From NCBI GenBank assembly GCA_964625865.1, contig CAZVEV010000317.1:1-6565 (forward strand): a DNA stretch of 6,565 bases, given 5' to 3'. Under the pieces are notes generated by a model, which saw nothing but the letters and a program-made list of their open reading frames with translations, made no database searches and had not been told where the DNA came from. Position numbers and translations under genes: made by a program. The DNA comes from CAZVEV01 sp964625865. Its GTDB lineage: Bacteria > Planctomycetota > Phycisphaerae > SM23-33. Shown here one piece after another: positions 1 to 6,300 of the stretch (positions are counted from its first letter, which is position 1; each line of letters begins with the position of its first letter).

Positions 1-139
1 AACCCCGCCATGTCCATTTGTCGATCCCCTACCTACGCATTATCCGGATGAGCCATAATTCTTCTGTATCGTGGCGTGTCCGGAGCCGAACGTCACGAGG
101 AACGCATGTTGTGTTCAGGAGTTTGAGTGGCGAGCCGTG

Positions 140-153
140 GAGTAGGTAGCGTG
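140..153. repeat. Short repeat GAGTAGGTAG, copy 1
   Basis: GAGTAGGTAG at 140-149, followed by C-GTG, recurs as GAGTAGGTAG-T-GTG at 6527-6540 in the same orientation, so 13 of 14 bases match. Both copies are intergenic. The match is short, so it may be chance or a fragment of a dispersed repeat family. Confidence 0.3.
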
Positions 154-241
154 GCAAGGCTGTGTGCAACGTATGACATGACCCGCACCCTGACCGTCCG
201 TGCATCCATCCGGCGACGGATTCGGCGCGGGCAAGGTGTTC

Positions 242-258
242 CTGTTCTTTTCGAACAG
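242..258 (+). promoter_or_regulatory. Small hairpin just upstream of the first ribosome site
   Basis: CTGTTC (242-247) and GAACAG (253-258) form a perfect 6-bp inverted repeat with a TTTTC loop. It ends two bases before the AAGGAG ribosome site (261-266). It could form an mRNA hairpin affecting initiation or stability, or be a protein-binding site. The short stem makes chance possible. Confidence 0.35.
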
Positions 259-272
259 CAAAGGAGAAACCC

Positions 273-1079
273 ATGAGGACAAGACACAGAATCCAGGCCG
301 TATTGGCCCTCGCCGCCGTGGCGATGGCGGCCGCGTGTACGAGCACCGCTGACGCCGGAACGATTGCGAACTGGAAAGAACTGAATCCTAACGTCGCACC
401 ATTCACGTCCGGTCTGGACACGAACGGACCGACGTTCGGAGACGGGACGAACGCCGACGCCCAGTCCGCCTGGATTGCCGGTCGGTTCGGCACGACGGCG
501 TCGCCCGAGTCGGTGACGCTGGCCGTCGGCGAAATCCTGACGGTCTCCGGGAATCTCGTCCTGACCGGCGGAACCATCCCCGATAACGGCTATCGTTTCG
601 GCATCTACAACGATGGAGGCAAGTTTGCCGCGGGCAGTGGCAATAACTGGACCGGCGGCTGGAATCACCAGACAAGTACGGATCTCTTCCAGGGACGCAC
701 GGACGGCGCGTTTGTCAGTACCATGGGCAACGCGGTTGACTTGAATGCCGTCAAGACCAGCACGGGCAGTCTGGACAAGGATTCGACCCTGCCACTGACC
801 TGGACGATGTCTATCACCCGAGACAGCGCCACAACCGTCGACATCGTTTCGACGTTCACTGGCGGCGGGGGCAGCCTGAACCAGGAGTACACCGTAGCCG
901 ACCAGACAACGTCCCTCTTCACGTATACCGCCGCCGGTCTGCTCTTCGGTGGAAATACGAGTGTCGATCGAGGCGTGTTCTCGAACGTGCAGTATTCAGT
1001 GATTCCCGAGCCGGCGACGATGAGCCTGCTGGCGCTGGGCGGATTGGGCGCAGTGGCGCGACGCCGCCGAAAGGCATAG
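273..1079 (+). CDS. Exported PEP-CTERM sorting-domain protein, function unknown
   Basis: A 268-residue secreted protein. The ATG at 273 is preceded by AAGGAG at 261-266 with a 6-nt spacer. Residues 1-28 form a signal peptide: basic RTRHR, a hydrophobic Ala/Leu/Val core, and an A-D-A cleavage site at 26-28. C22 in AAAC is only a weak lipobox. The mature part is a Gly/Thr/Ser-rich beta protein (about 40-240) without cysteines or visible catalytic residues. Residues 243-268 are a PEP-CTERM tail: IPEPAT at 244-249, a hydrophobic Leu/Gly/Ala segment, then RRRRK. Known for the family: exosortase recognises the PEP motif and cleaves or transfers the protein at the cell envelope; no exosortase gene is in the window. 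First gene of a probable three-gene operon. Its signal-peptide DNA is nearly the same as that of the third gene, and its tail DNA matches the second gene and an orphan fragment at 2860. A surface or matrix role is inferred; the ligand is unknown. Confidence 0.88.
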   Translation: MRTRHRIQAVLALAAVAMAAACTSTADAGTIANWKELNPNVAPFTSGLDTNGPTFGDGTNADAQSAWIAGRFGTTASPESVTLAVGEILTVSGNLVLTGGTIPDNGYRFGIYNDGGKFAAGSGNNWTGGWNHQTSTDLFQGRTDGAFVSTMGNAVDLNAVKTSTGSLDKDSTLPLTWTMSITRDSATTVDIVSTFTGGGGSLNQEYTVADQTTSLFTYTAAGLLFGGNTSVDRGVFSNVQYSVIPEPATMSLLALGGLGAVARRRRKA

Positions 1080-1094
1080 AAATAGATAAAAACC

Positions 1095-1120
1095 GTCCCG
1101 GACAAGAGGAGAAACGGGAC
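1095..1120 (+). promoter_or_regulatory. Intercistronic hairpin with a decoy ribosome-like site in its loop
   Basis: GTCCCG (1095-1100) and CGGGAC (1115-1120) are perfect 6-bp complements around a 14-nt loop. The loop carries AGAGGAG (1105-1111), a good Shine-Dalgarno match with no start codon after it. The real site for the next gene, CAGGAG at 1124-1129, lies four bases downstream. AGGAGAAAC at 1107-1115 also matches the leader of the first gene (262-270), so it may be a leftover leader. A regulatory role is a guess. Confidence 0.35.
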
Positions 1121-1136
1121 AGACAGGAGATTCGAT

Positions 1137-2120
1137 ATGAGAAGTATGACTGCAACACTGCTGGTGGTGGCCCTGCTGGGCGGGACGGCCTACGCGGCCA
1201 GTGTCGACGAGTTCAATGACGGCAGCACGAGCCCCTGGAGCTTCAGTGGTTCCGTGGGCAGCACGAGCGAAAGCGGCGGGGCTATCCGCGGCTCGCAGAT
1301 CGGCGGCGACCCGTGGATGTCGCGGGGAAATCCCAACAGCGCCGCGATCGAGACCGACGGCAATCAGTTCGTGCACATCCGCCTGAAGACGCCGGCGACG
1401 ATGAACGCCCAGGCCCAGGTCTTCTGGTCTGCCGGGGCGTTCACCGGGGCTGAACAGCAGGTGTTCTCCACGACGAACGACGGTACGTTCCAAGACTACG
1501 TGGTCGACTTGAGCGGCAACGCCGCATGGGGCGACGGCCTGGTCAAGAACATGCGGCTGGACCCGGCAACGTCGGCGGGATCCGGTCAATTCGAGGTGGA
1601 CTACTTCCGTATCAGCTCCAGTGCGACCGATTCGCACGCGTATGTGGTGGACAACTTCACCAACGGCGACCATTCGCAATGGTCCAAGAATGCGGGGCTC
1701 GGCGGTGCATCCGAGGCCGGCGGCCTCTTCAGCGGCACGGCGAGTACGGGCGACCCGCACATGTCACGAGGCATTCTGAATGTCGATGGCACGGAGATGT
1801 CGATCGTCCGCATCGGCCTGGCCGTAACGGGCAGCTCGACATCCGCCGAGTTCTTCTGGGCCAACGAAGACGGCGGCTTCCACTCATCCCGAAGGCACGC
1901 GTTTGCGATCAACTCCGACGGCGTGATGAGGACGTACGAAATCGATCTAAGCGGCAATCCCAACTGGAGCGGCAAGACGATGTCGCAGTTTCGTCTCGAC
2001 CCGGCAACCGTCTCGGGTGACTCGTTCCAGGTCGACTTCATCGAGATCGTCCCCGAACCGGCGACCATGAGCCTGCTGGCTCTGGGCGGATTGGGCCTGC
2101 TGCGGCGTCGTAGATCGTAA
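1137..2120 (+). CDS. PEP-CTERM protein with two tandem beta-sandwich domains
   Basis: A 327-residue exported protein. The ATG at 1137 follows CAGGAG (1124-1129) by 7 nt. The signal peptide is residues 1-20, with cleavage after A-Y-A (18-20). Two homologous domains follow, about 22-160 and 168-304. Paired landmarks are GDPWMSRG (57-64) with GDPHMSRG (205-212), QVFWSAG (94-100) with EFFWANE (238-244), and VDLSGN...W...MRLDPA (123-144) with IDLSGN...W...FRLDPA (269-290). Each domain ends in a strand of the form (V)DYFRI or VDFIEI. This pattern resembles carbohydrate-binding jelly-roll domains found in surface proteins and glycoside hydrolases of Planctomycetota, so glycan binding is likely but inferred. 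No catalytic residues are recognisable. Residues 305-327 are a VPEPAT + hydrophobic + RRRRS exosortase tail. The middle gene of the cluster, 57 nt after the first and 17 nt before the third. Confidence 0.9.
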   Translation: MRSMTATLLVVALLGGTAYAASVDEFNDGSTSPWSFSGSVGSTSESGGAIRGSQIGGDPWMSRGNPNSAAIETDGNQFVHIRLKTPATMNAQAQVFWSAGAFTGAEQQVFSTTNDGTFQDYVVDLSGNAAWGDGLVKNMRLDPATSAGSGQFEVDYFRISSSATDSHAYVVDNFTNGDHSQWSKNAGLGGASEAGGLFSGTASTGDPHMSRGILNVDGTEMSIVRIGLAVTGSSTSAEFFWANEDGGFHSSRRHAFAINSDGVMRTYEIDLSGNPNWSGKTMSQFRLDPATVSGDSFQVDFIEIVPEPATMSLLALGGLGLLRRRRS

Positions 2121-2137
2121 TCTGACAGGAGAACATC

Positions 2138-2839
2138 ATGACAACAAGACACCGAACCCAAGCCGTATTGACCCTCGTCGCGGTGGCGATGGCAGGGGTC
2201 GTGCTGGCGGGCGCCTCGGCCAATGCGGCGGTCATTACCGGTGTGACGGTGGAAGACTTCTCGTCTGAACTGACTAAACACAACCGGTATGCAGTGAATA
2301 TCATCAATGGCAGCGGGCTGACGGGCGGAGCACACGGTAACACTCCCGACCACACGATGTGGGAGATTACGGGAACATACGACACGCCAAACGACACGCT
2401 GCCGGCGCACGTCACCTTGGACCTGGAGAACAACTACGTTCTCGGCGCCATCCACGTGTGGAACTACAACGAAACAAATGCCTCTTTGTCCACCGCCGGT
2501 GCCAAGGACGTCGAGATATGGGTCTCGCCCACCGACAGCACCGCCGGCCTGGTCAAGTTGGACAACGCAGGCGGAGACTGGGTGTTCGCCAAGGCCCTCG
2601 GCGCTGCCGGCTACCTCGGTTTCGACGTCGATCTGTCTGGCGTAACGAACGATTCCTTGCTGAACAATGTCCGGCTGGTCCGTTTCAACATGCTCACGAA
2701 CCACGGCCAGATCAAAGACCTTACCGGCCTCTCTGAAGTCCAGTTCGATGGAGTCGTTGTCCCCGAGCCGGCGACGATTCTTGCCATGATGGCCGCAAGC
2801 CTTCCCGCTCTGTTGAAGCGTCGGCGAAGCCGAGGCTGA
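2138..2839 (+). CDS. PEP-CTERM protein with a discoidin (F5/8 type C)-like domain
   Basis: A 233-residue exported protein. The ATG at 2138 follows CAGGAG (2126-2131) by 6 nt. The signal peptide spans residues 1-30, with cleavage after A-N-A (28-30); residues 1-19 are near-identical to those of the first gene. The mature domain (about 33-205) has hallmarks of a galactose-binding-like fold: WEITGTYD (75-82), VTLDLENNYVLGAIHVWNYNE (starting at 92), KDVEIWVS (123-130) and a closing LSEVQFDG (198-205). Domains of this family bind sugars or cell-surface polymers; the ligand is unknown here. The tail from 208 is VPEPAT, a hydrophobic Met/Ala/Leu stretch and KRRRSR, complete but different in sequence from the tails of the other two genes. 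Just after its stop lie a palindrome and a separate tail fragment of the other type, suggesting rearrangement at this 3' end. Last gene before the terminator at 2944. Confidence 0.88.
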   Translation: MTTRHRTQAVLTLVAVAMAGVVLAGASANAAVITGVTVEDFSSELTKHNRYAVNIINGSGLTGGAHGNTPDHTMWEITGTYDTPNDTLPAHVTLDLENNYVLGAIHVWNYNETNASLSTAGAKDVEIWVSPTDSTAGLVKLDNAGGDWVFAKALGAAGYLGFDVDLSGVTNDSLLNNVRLVRFNMLTNHGQIKDLTGLSEVQFDGVVVPEPATILAMMAASLPALLKRRRSRG

Positions 2840-2842
2840 AAT

Positions 2843-2858
2843 CCCGATGAACATCGGG
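2843..2858. repeat. Perfect palindrome after the third PEP-CTERM gene
   Basis: CCCGATG (2843-2849) and CATCGGG (2852-2858) are perfect 7-bp complements around AA. As RNA this would be a 6-bp stem with a GAAC loop. It starts four bases after the stop of the preceding gene and ends two bases before the orphan tail. No T-tract follows, so it is not an intrinsic terminator. It may be a dispersed palindromic repeat or the scar of an insertion. Confidence 0.55.
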
Positions 2859-2859
2859 G

Positions 2860-2907
2860 CTGGCGCTGGGCGGATTGGGCCTGCTGAGAAGACGACGAAG
2901 CCGATAG
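2860..2907 (+). pseudogene. Orphan PEP-CTERM tail fragment
   Basis: This stretch reads LALGGLGLLRRRRSR followed by TAG, which is the hydrophobic segment and basic end of a PEP-CTERM tail, with no PEP motif, start codon or ribosome site. Its first 21 bases are identical to 1029-1049 in the first gene, and its first 27 match 2076-2102 in the second gene with one difference. The frame is closed upstream by a TGA at 2848-2850 inside the palindrome, and it differs from the frame of the preceding gene, so it cannot be read as an extension. It is best explained as the remnant of a former gene end, left when a new body and tail were placed upstream. Confidence 0.75.
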
Positions 2908-2943
2908 GCGAAGACGCAGAAGCACCATGTTCTGACACGCATC

Positions 2944-2980
2944 ACGGGGCGGTCCCCACGGGACGGCCCCGTTTGCTTTG
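2944..2980 (+). terminator. Intrinsic terminator of the PEP-CTERM operon
   Basis: The outer stem ACGGGGC (2944-2950) pairs with GCCCCGT (2966-2972). The inner stem GTCCC (2952-2956) pairs with GGGAC (2960-2964) around a CAC loop. Only a G-G mismatch (2951/2965) interrupts the 12 base pairs. The hairpin is followed by TTTGCTTT. It lies 105 nt after the stop of the third gene and is the obvious end of that transcription unit. Confidence 0.8.
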
Positions 2981-3082
2981 GATGGGTGTGCCGGAAGGTC
3001 CATCTGTGAACGCGCACGGGTAACGAGCGCCAATACGCTGTCGTGACACATCCACGAAGCGCCTTGCGCCGGTGGACGGGAT

Positions 3083-3113
3083 CCCCCGGGTGTAATCACC
3101 CGGGGCGAAATGG
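3083..3113 (+). repeat. GC-rich hairpin repeat, copy 1
   Basis: CCCCGGGTG (3084-3092), loop TAAT and CACCCGGGG (3097-3105) form a perfect 9-bp hairpin, followed by the tail CGAAATGG (3106-3113). It aligns without gaps to the reverse complement of 3151-3181 at 26 of 31 positions. Confidence 0.8.
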
Positions 3114-3150
3114 GTGCGTCCGAAGGCGAGAGGACCTCGTGCGCGGGACG

Positions 3151-3181
3151 CCATTTCGCCCCCGGTGAACGCACCGGGGGG
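3151..3181 (-). repeat. GC-rich hairpin repeat, copy 2 (inverted)
   Basis: On the plus strand this reads CCATTTCG, then CCCCCGGTG (3159-3167), loop AACG and CACCGGGGG (3172-3180), a perfect 9-bp hairpin. Relative to copy 1 the differences are three loop bases plus one G-C to C-G swap that keeps the stem paired. Its CCATTTCGC (3151-3159) can also pair with GCGAAATGG (3105-3113) of copy 1. Confidence 0.8.
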
Positions 3182-3246
3182 TTCGTCCGTGGATGTCTGC
3201 AGTCAACGACAGGAAGAGAGCAGAAGAGCAAGGCGCGCAGTTTCTC

Positions 3247-3276
3247 TTGGCGCGGACCGAATGCCGGGGATATGAT
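3247..3276 (+). promoter_or_regulatory. Putative sigma70-type promoter of the propeller gene
   Basis: TTGGCG (3247-3252) as -35 and TATGAT (3271-3276, five of six consensus bases) as -10 are separated by 18 bp. Transcription would begin near 3283, leaving a leader of about 80 nt before the GTG start. It lies downstream of the terminator at 2944 and of the repeat element, consistent with independent transcription of the large gene. Confidence 0.45.
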
Positions 3277-3279
3277 CGA

Positions 3280-3361
3280 GACGACGTAAGGACGAGAAAG
3301 TGAGGGTATAGCATGGTTCCCGAGATCCGTTGAGGACCCCGGGCAGAAAGGACACGTCGTC
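3280..3361 (+). promoter_or_regulatory. Leader with a long-range stem reaching the start codon
   Basis: GACGACGT (3280-3287) is perfectly complementary to ACGTCGTC (3354-3361). The first arm sits at the predicted transcript start. The second lies between the ribosome site AAGGA (3348-3352) and the GTG at 3362. Pairing would bury the initiation region, which could dampen translation. An 8-bp match over this span is suggestive, not proof; part of the first arm may also precede the true transcript start. Confidence 0.3.
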
Positions 3362-6300
3362 GTGAAACAGAACATCATCACGCTGGTACTGCTTGCCCTG
3401 TTGATTGCCGCCCCCGCGCTTGGCGCCCCGGGCGACACCGTCGCAACGACCTGCCGCGAGCATCGGATCGCGGGTGGGCTGATCGTCCACGTCGGCTGCG
3501 GTGACGGAAAGACCACAGGTACCCTTCGCCCGGGCGAGAGCTTCCGCGTTCACGGGCTGGACACCGACGCGGCGCAGGTCCGCAAGGCCCGGGCGCACCT
3601 TCAGAAGCTCGGCGTATACGGCCCCGTGTCGGTGGATACGTTCAACGGCACGGACCTGCCCTACGCGGACGACATGGTCAACCTGCTGATCGTCTCGGGC
3701 AAGGCTCCCGGCGTACGGCGGGCCGAGATCCTCCGCGTGCTGGCCCCGCGCGGGGTGGCGCTGGTGGGCGAGGCCAAGATCGTCAAGCCCGTGCCCGACG
3801 ACGTGGACGAATGGACGCACTACCTGTACGGGGCGGGGGGCAATCCCGTCTCGCGCGACATGCGCGTCGCCCCGCCCGGACGCCTCCAGTGGAACGGCGG
3901 GCCCCGCTGGAGCCGCAGCCACGAGACCGACATGAGCCTGACCGCCGGCGCGGTAGCCAACGGTCGCATAATCCACACGCATGACGAGGGGCCGATCGGC
4001 ATCCACGAGACGCCCCGGACCACCCGCCGCCTGCCGGACAAGTGCTCGCTGGTCGCCCGCGACGCCTACAACGGGGTCATCCTGTGGAAACGCCCCATGC
4101 CCGGCTGGGGCAGCGCGGCCTGGGACGCCGAGCGATGGCGGTTCGGCAAGCGGGACCAGATGTGGTCCTCGCCCCTGACCCTGCCCCGCCGCCTGGTGGT
4201 CATCGGCGATCGCGTCTACGTGACCCTGAGCTACCGCACGCACGTGTCGGAACTCGACGCCGTCACCGGCAAGACGCTGCGGGAGTTCAAGCAGACCGAC
4301 GGCGCCGAGGAGATCGTGGTCCACAACGGGCGACTCCTCGCACGCATCCGCCCCAAGGAGGGACTCGAGACCGTGCTCGCCCTGGACATCGCGTCGGGCA
4401 AGACGCTGTGGAGCAGGCCCACCGTCAAGATGGACGACGTGACGCTGGCGGCCCGCGGCCAGCGGGTGTGCTTCGTCAACGCCAAGTCGCTGGTCATGCT
4501 GGACGGCCGCACCGGCAAGGAGACGTGGCGGGTTACGGTCAGCGCCGGCGCGCGCTCCCGACGCGCCGTGCCCGCCAGCACGCTGGTCCTGCACGACGAG
4601 GTGGTCCTGCTGGGCCGCCCCGGATCGGTGCGGGCGCTGTCGGCGAAAGACGGCAAGGTGCTCTGGACCCAGAAGACCAACGCGAGCTTCCGGGGCCCGC
4701 CGGACGTGTTCATCGCTGACTCCCTCGCGTGGGTCGGCACGCTCAACACCATCGGTCGCGACCTGAAGACCGGCCAGGTCGTCAAGCAGATCAAGCCGGG
4801 CCTGCTGTTCACCACCGGCCACCACTCGCGCTGCCACCGCGCCCGGGCGACCGAGAAGTACCTGCTGTACAACTACCGCGGCATCGAATTCCTCGACCTG
4901 CGGAGCGACGGGCACATGCGTCACGACTGGGTGCGCGGCACGTGTCGCTACGGCCTGATCCCCGCCAACGGGCTGATCTACACGCCCCCCCACTCGTGCT
5001 TCTGCTATCCCGGCGTGAAGCTTACCGGCTTCAATGCGCTCGCCGCCAAGGGCGGCGAGTCGAAGGTCGAAGGTCGAAGGTCGAAGGTCCCGCGCCTCGA
5101 GAAGGGCCCCGCGTACGGCAAGAATCCGCAATCCGAAATCCGCCCTTCGACGGCGCTCAGGGCAAGCAATCCGCAATCAGACTGGCCGACGTATCGTCAC
5201 GACAATGCCCGCAGCGGGTGCGCGTCGGTCGGCGTGCCTGACAAGGTGAAGCCGGCGTGGCGGACGGTCCTCCGCGGGAAGATATCGCCTCCCGTGGTCG
5301 CGGCCGGCCGCGTGTTCGTCGCGGGGCGCGACTCTCACACGGTCCACTGCCTCAGCGCCGAGACGGGCAAGGCACTGTGGGCCTGCACGGCCGGCGGTCC
5401 GGTGGATTCGCCCCCCACGATCAGCAAGGGGCGCGTCCTGTTCGGCTGCACGGACGGCACGGTGTACTGCCTCCGCGCCTCGGACGGCGCGCTGGTGTGG
5501 CGATTCGTCGCGGCGCCGCAGGACAGGCGAATCATGTCCTACGGTCGCCTGGAGTCGGCCCGCCCCGCCCACGGCAGCGTGCTGGTCGAGAACGACACGG
5601 TCTACTTCGCCATCGGGCGTTCGTCGTATCTGGACGGGGGGATCGCCCTGTACGGACTGGACCTCGCCACCGGCGCGGTCCGTCACCACGCCCGCCTGGC
5701 AGGCCCGGCCCCGGACCTGACCAAGCCCAACCCTCGCGCTCACGAAATGGACGGCTCGCTGAACGACATCCTCGTCAGCAACGGGCAGAAGCTCTTCCTG
5801 ACGCAGAACGTGTTCGACCTGGCCCTGAAGTCCGTGCCCGCCCCGCGCATCGCGAAGTGGGGCGCGAGAAAGACCGACCTGCACCTGGTGGCCACCGGCG
5901 GGTTCCTCGACGACACCATGTTCGACCGGAACTACTGGATGCACGCGCGCCGCTGGCCCGGGCTGTACGTGGCCAACGCCACCTCCAAGGCCGGACAGAT
6001 CCTCGTGTTCGACAAGACCACGACCTACGGGATGCACATGTTCACCACGAAGTTCAGCCGGAGCCCGTATTTCGAGCCCGCCGCGGGCGGCTACGAACTG
6101 TTCGCCGACGACAACGACAACGAGCCGGTACTGGCCCAGAGGGACGCCAACAGGGAACGCGGCTCCATGACCCGCGCCAAGCCGCCCAAGTGGAGCGTCA
6201 ACATCGCCATGCGGACCCGCGCAATGGTGCTGACCCCGCCGGCAGGCAAAGAGAAGACGGGCAGGCTCTTCCTCGCCGGCCCGCCCGACGTGATCGATCC

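Larger units (their letters stand above)
1..272. other. Gene-free leader upstream of the PEP-CTERM genes
   Basis: No coding region on either strand here looks real; the reverse-strand reading frames are uninterrupted only because the DNA is GC-rich, and they run antisense into the first gene. A CATAAT box at 54-59 resembles a -10 element, but no good -35 lies at the right distance, so no promoter is called. The stretch also holds a short repeat at 140-153 and a hairpin directly before the first ribosome site. The real promoter of the operon may lie here or upstream of the window. Confidence 0.5.
3048..3196. mobile_element. REPIN/MITE-like non-coding palindromic element
   Basis: Perfect 9-bp terminal inverted repeats, ACATCCACG (3048-3056) and CGTGGATGT (3188-3196), enclose two 31-bp hairpin repeats in opposite orientation (3083-3113 and 3151-3181). 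GACG (3075-3078) and CGTC (3184-3187) extend the outer stem inward. It encodes no protein, and I see no convincing target-site duplication. Its size and inverted pairing match REP doublets (REPINs), which are moved by RAYT-type transposases acting in trans, or a small MITE. No transposase is in the window. A structured RNA is the alternative reading, since the whole unit can fold as a branched structure. Confidence 0.6.

Noticed and set aside
18..59. Promoter from TTGTCG (18-23) and CATAAT (54-59)
   Set aside because: The spacing is 30 bp, far outside the usual 16-19, and no other -35 is convincing.
273..341. Lipoprotein signal (AAAC, C22) in the first PEP-CTERM protein
   Set aside because: The position three before the cysteine is Ala and not Leu, and a good A-D-A signal peptidase I site follows at 26-28, so ordinary cleavage is preferred.
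2843..2858. Terminator for the third PEP-CTERM gene
   Set aside because: The hairpin is followed by GC-rich sequence without a T-tract; the hairpin at 2944 with TTTGCTTT is the better terminator.
1601..2938. 445-codon open frame on the minus strand
   Set aside because: It is antisense to the second and third PEP-CTERM genes and runs through the orphan tail. No recognisable domain, and no support against two convincing plus-strand genes.
3037..3207. Target-site duplication flanking the 149-bp element
   Set aside because: The bases just outside the 9-bp ends show no convincing direct repeat, so none is claimed.
3203..5176. 657-codon open frame on the minus strand
   Set aside because: It lies antisense to the propeller gene, whose protein has clear family motifs, a signal peptide and a ribosome site. 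The antisense product is low-complexity and rich in Arg, Gly and Ala, typical of GC-rich shadow frames.
5059..5178. Possible CRISPR array
   Set aside because: Repeat units are only 7 bp, directly tandem without unique spacers, and lie inside a coding frame.
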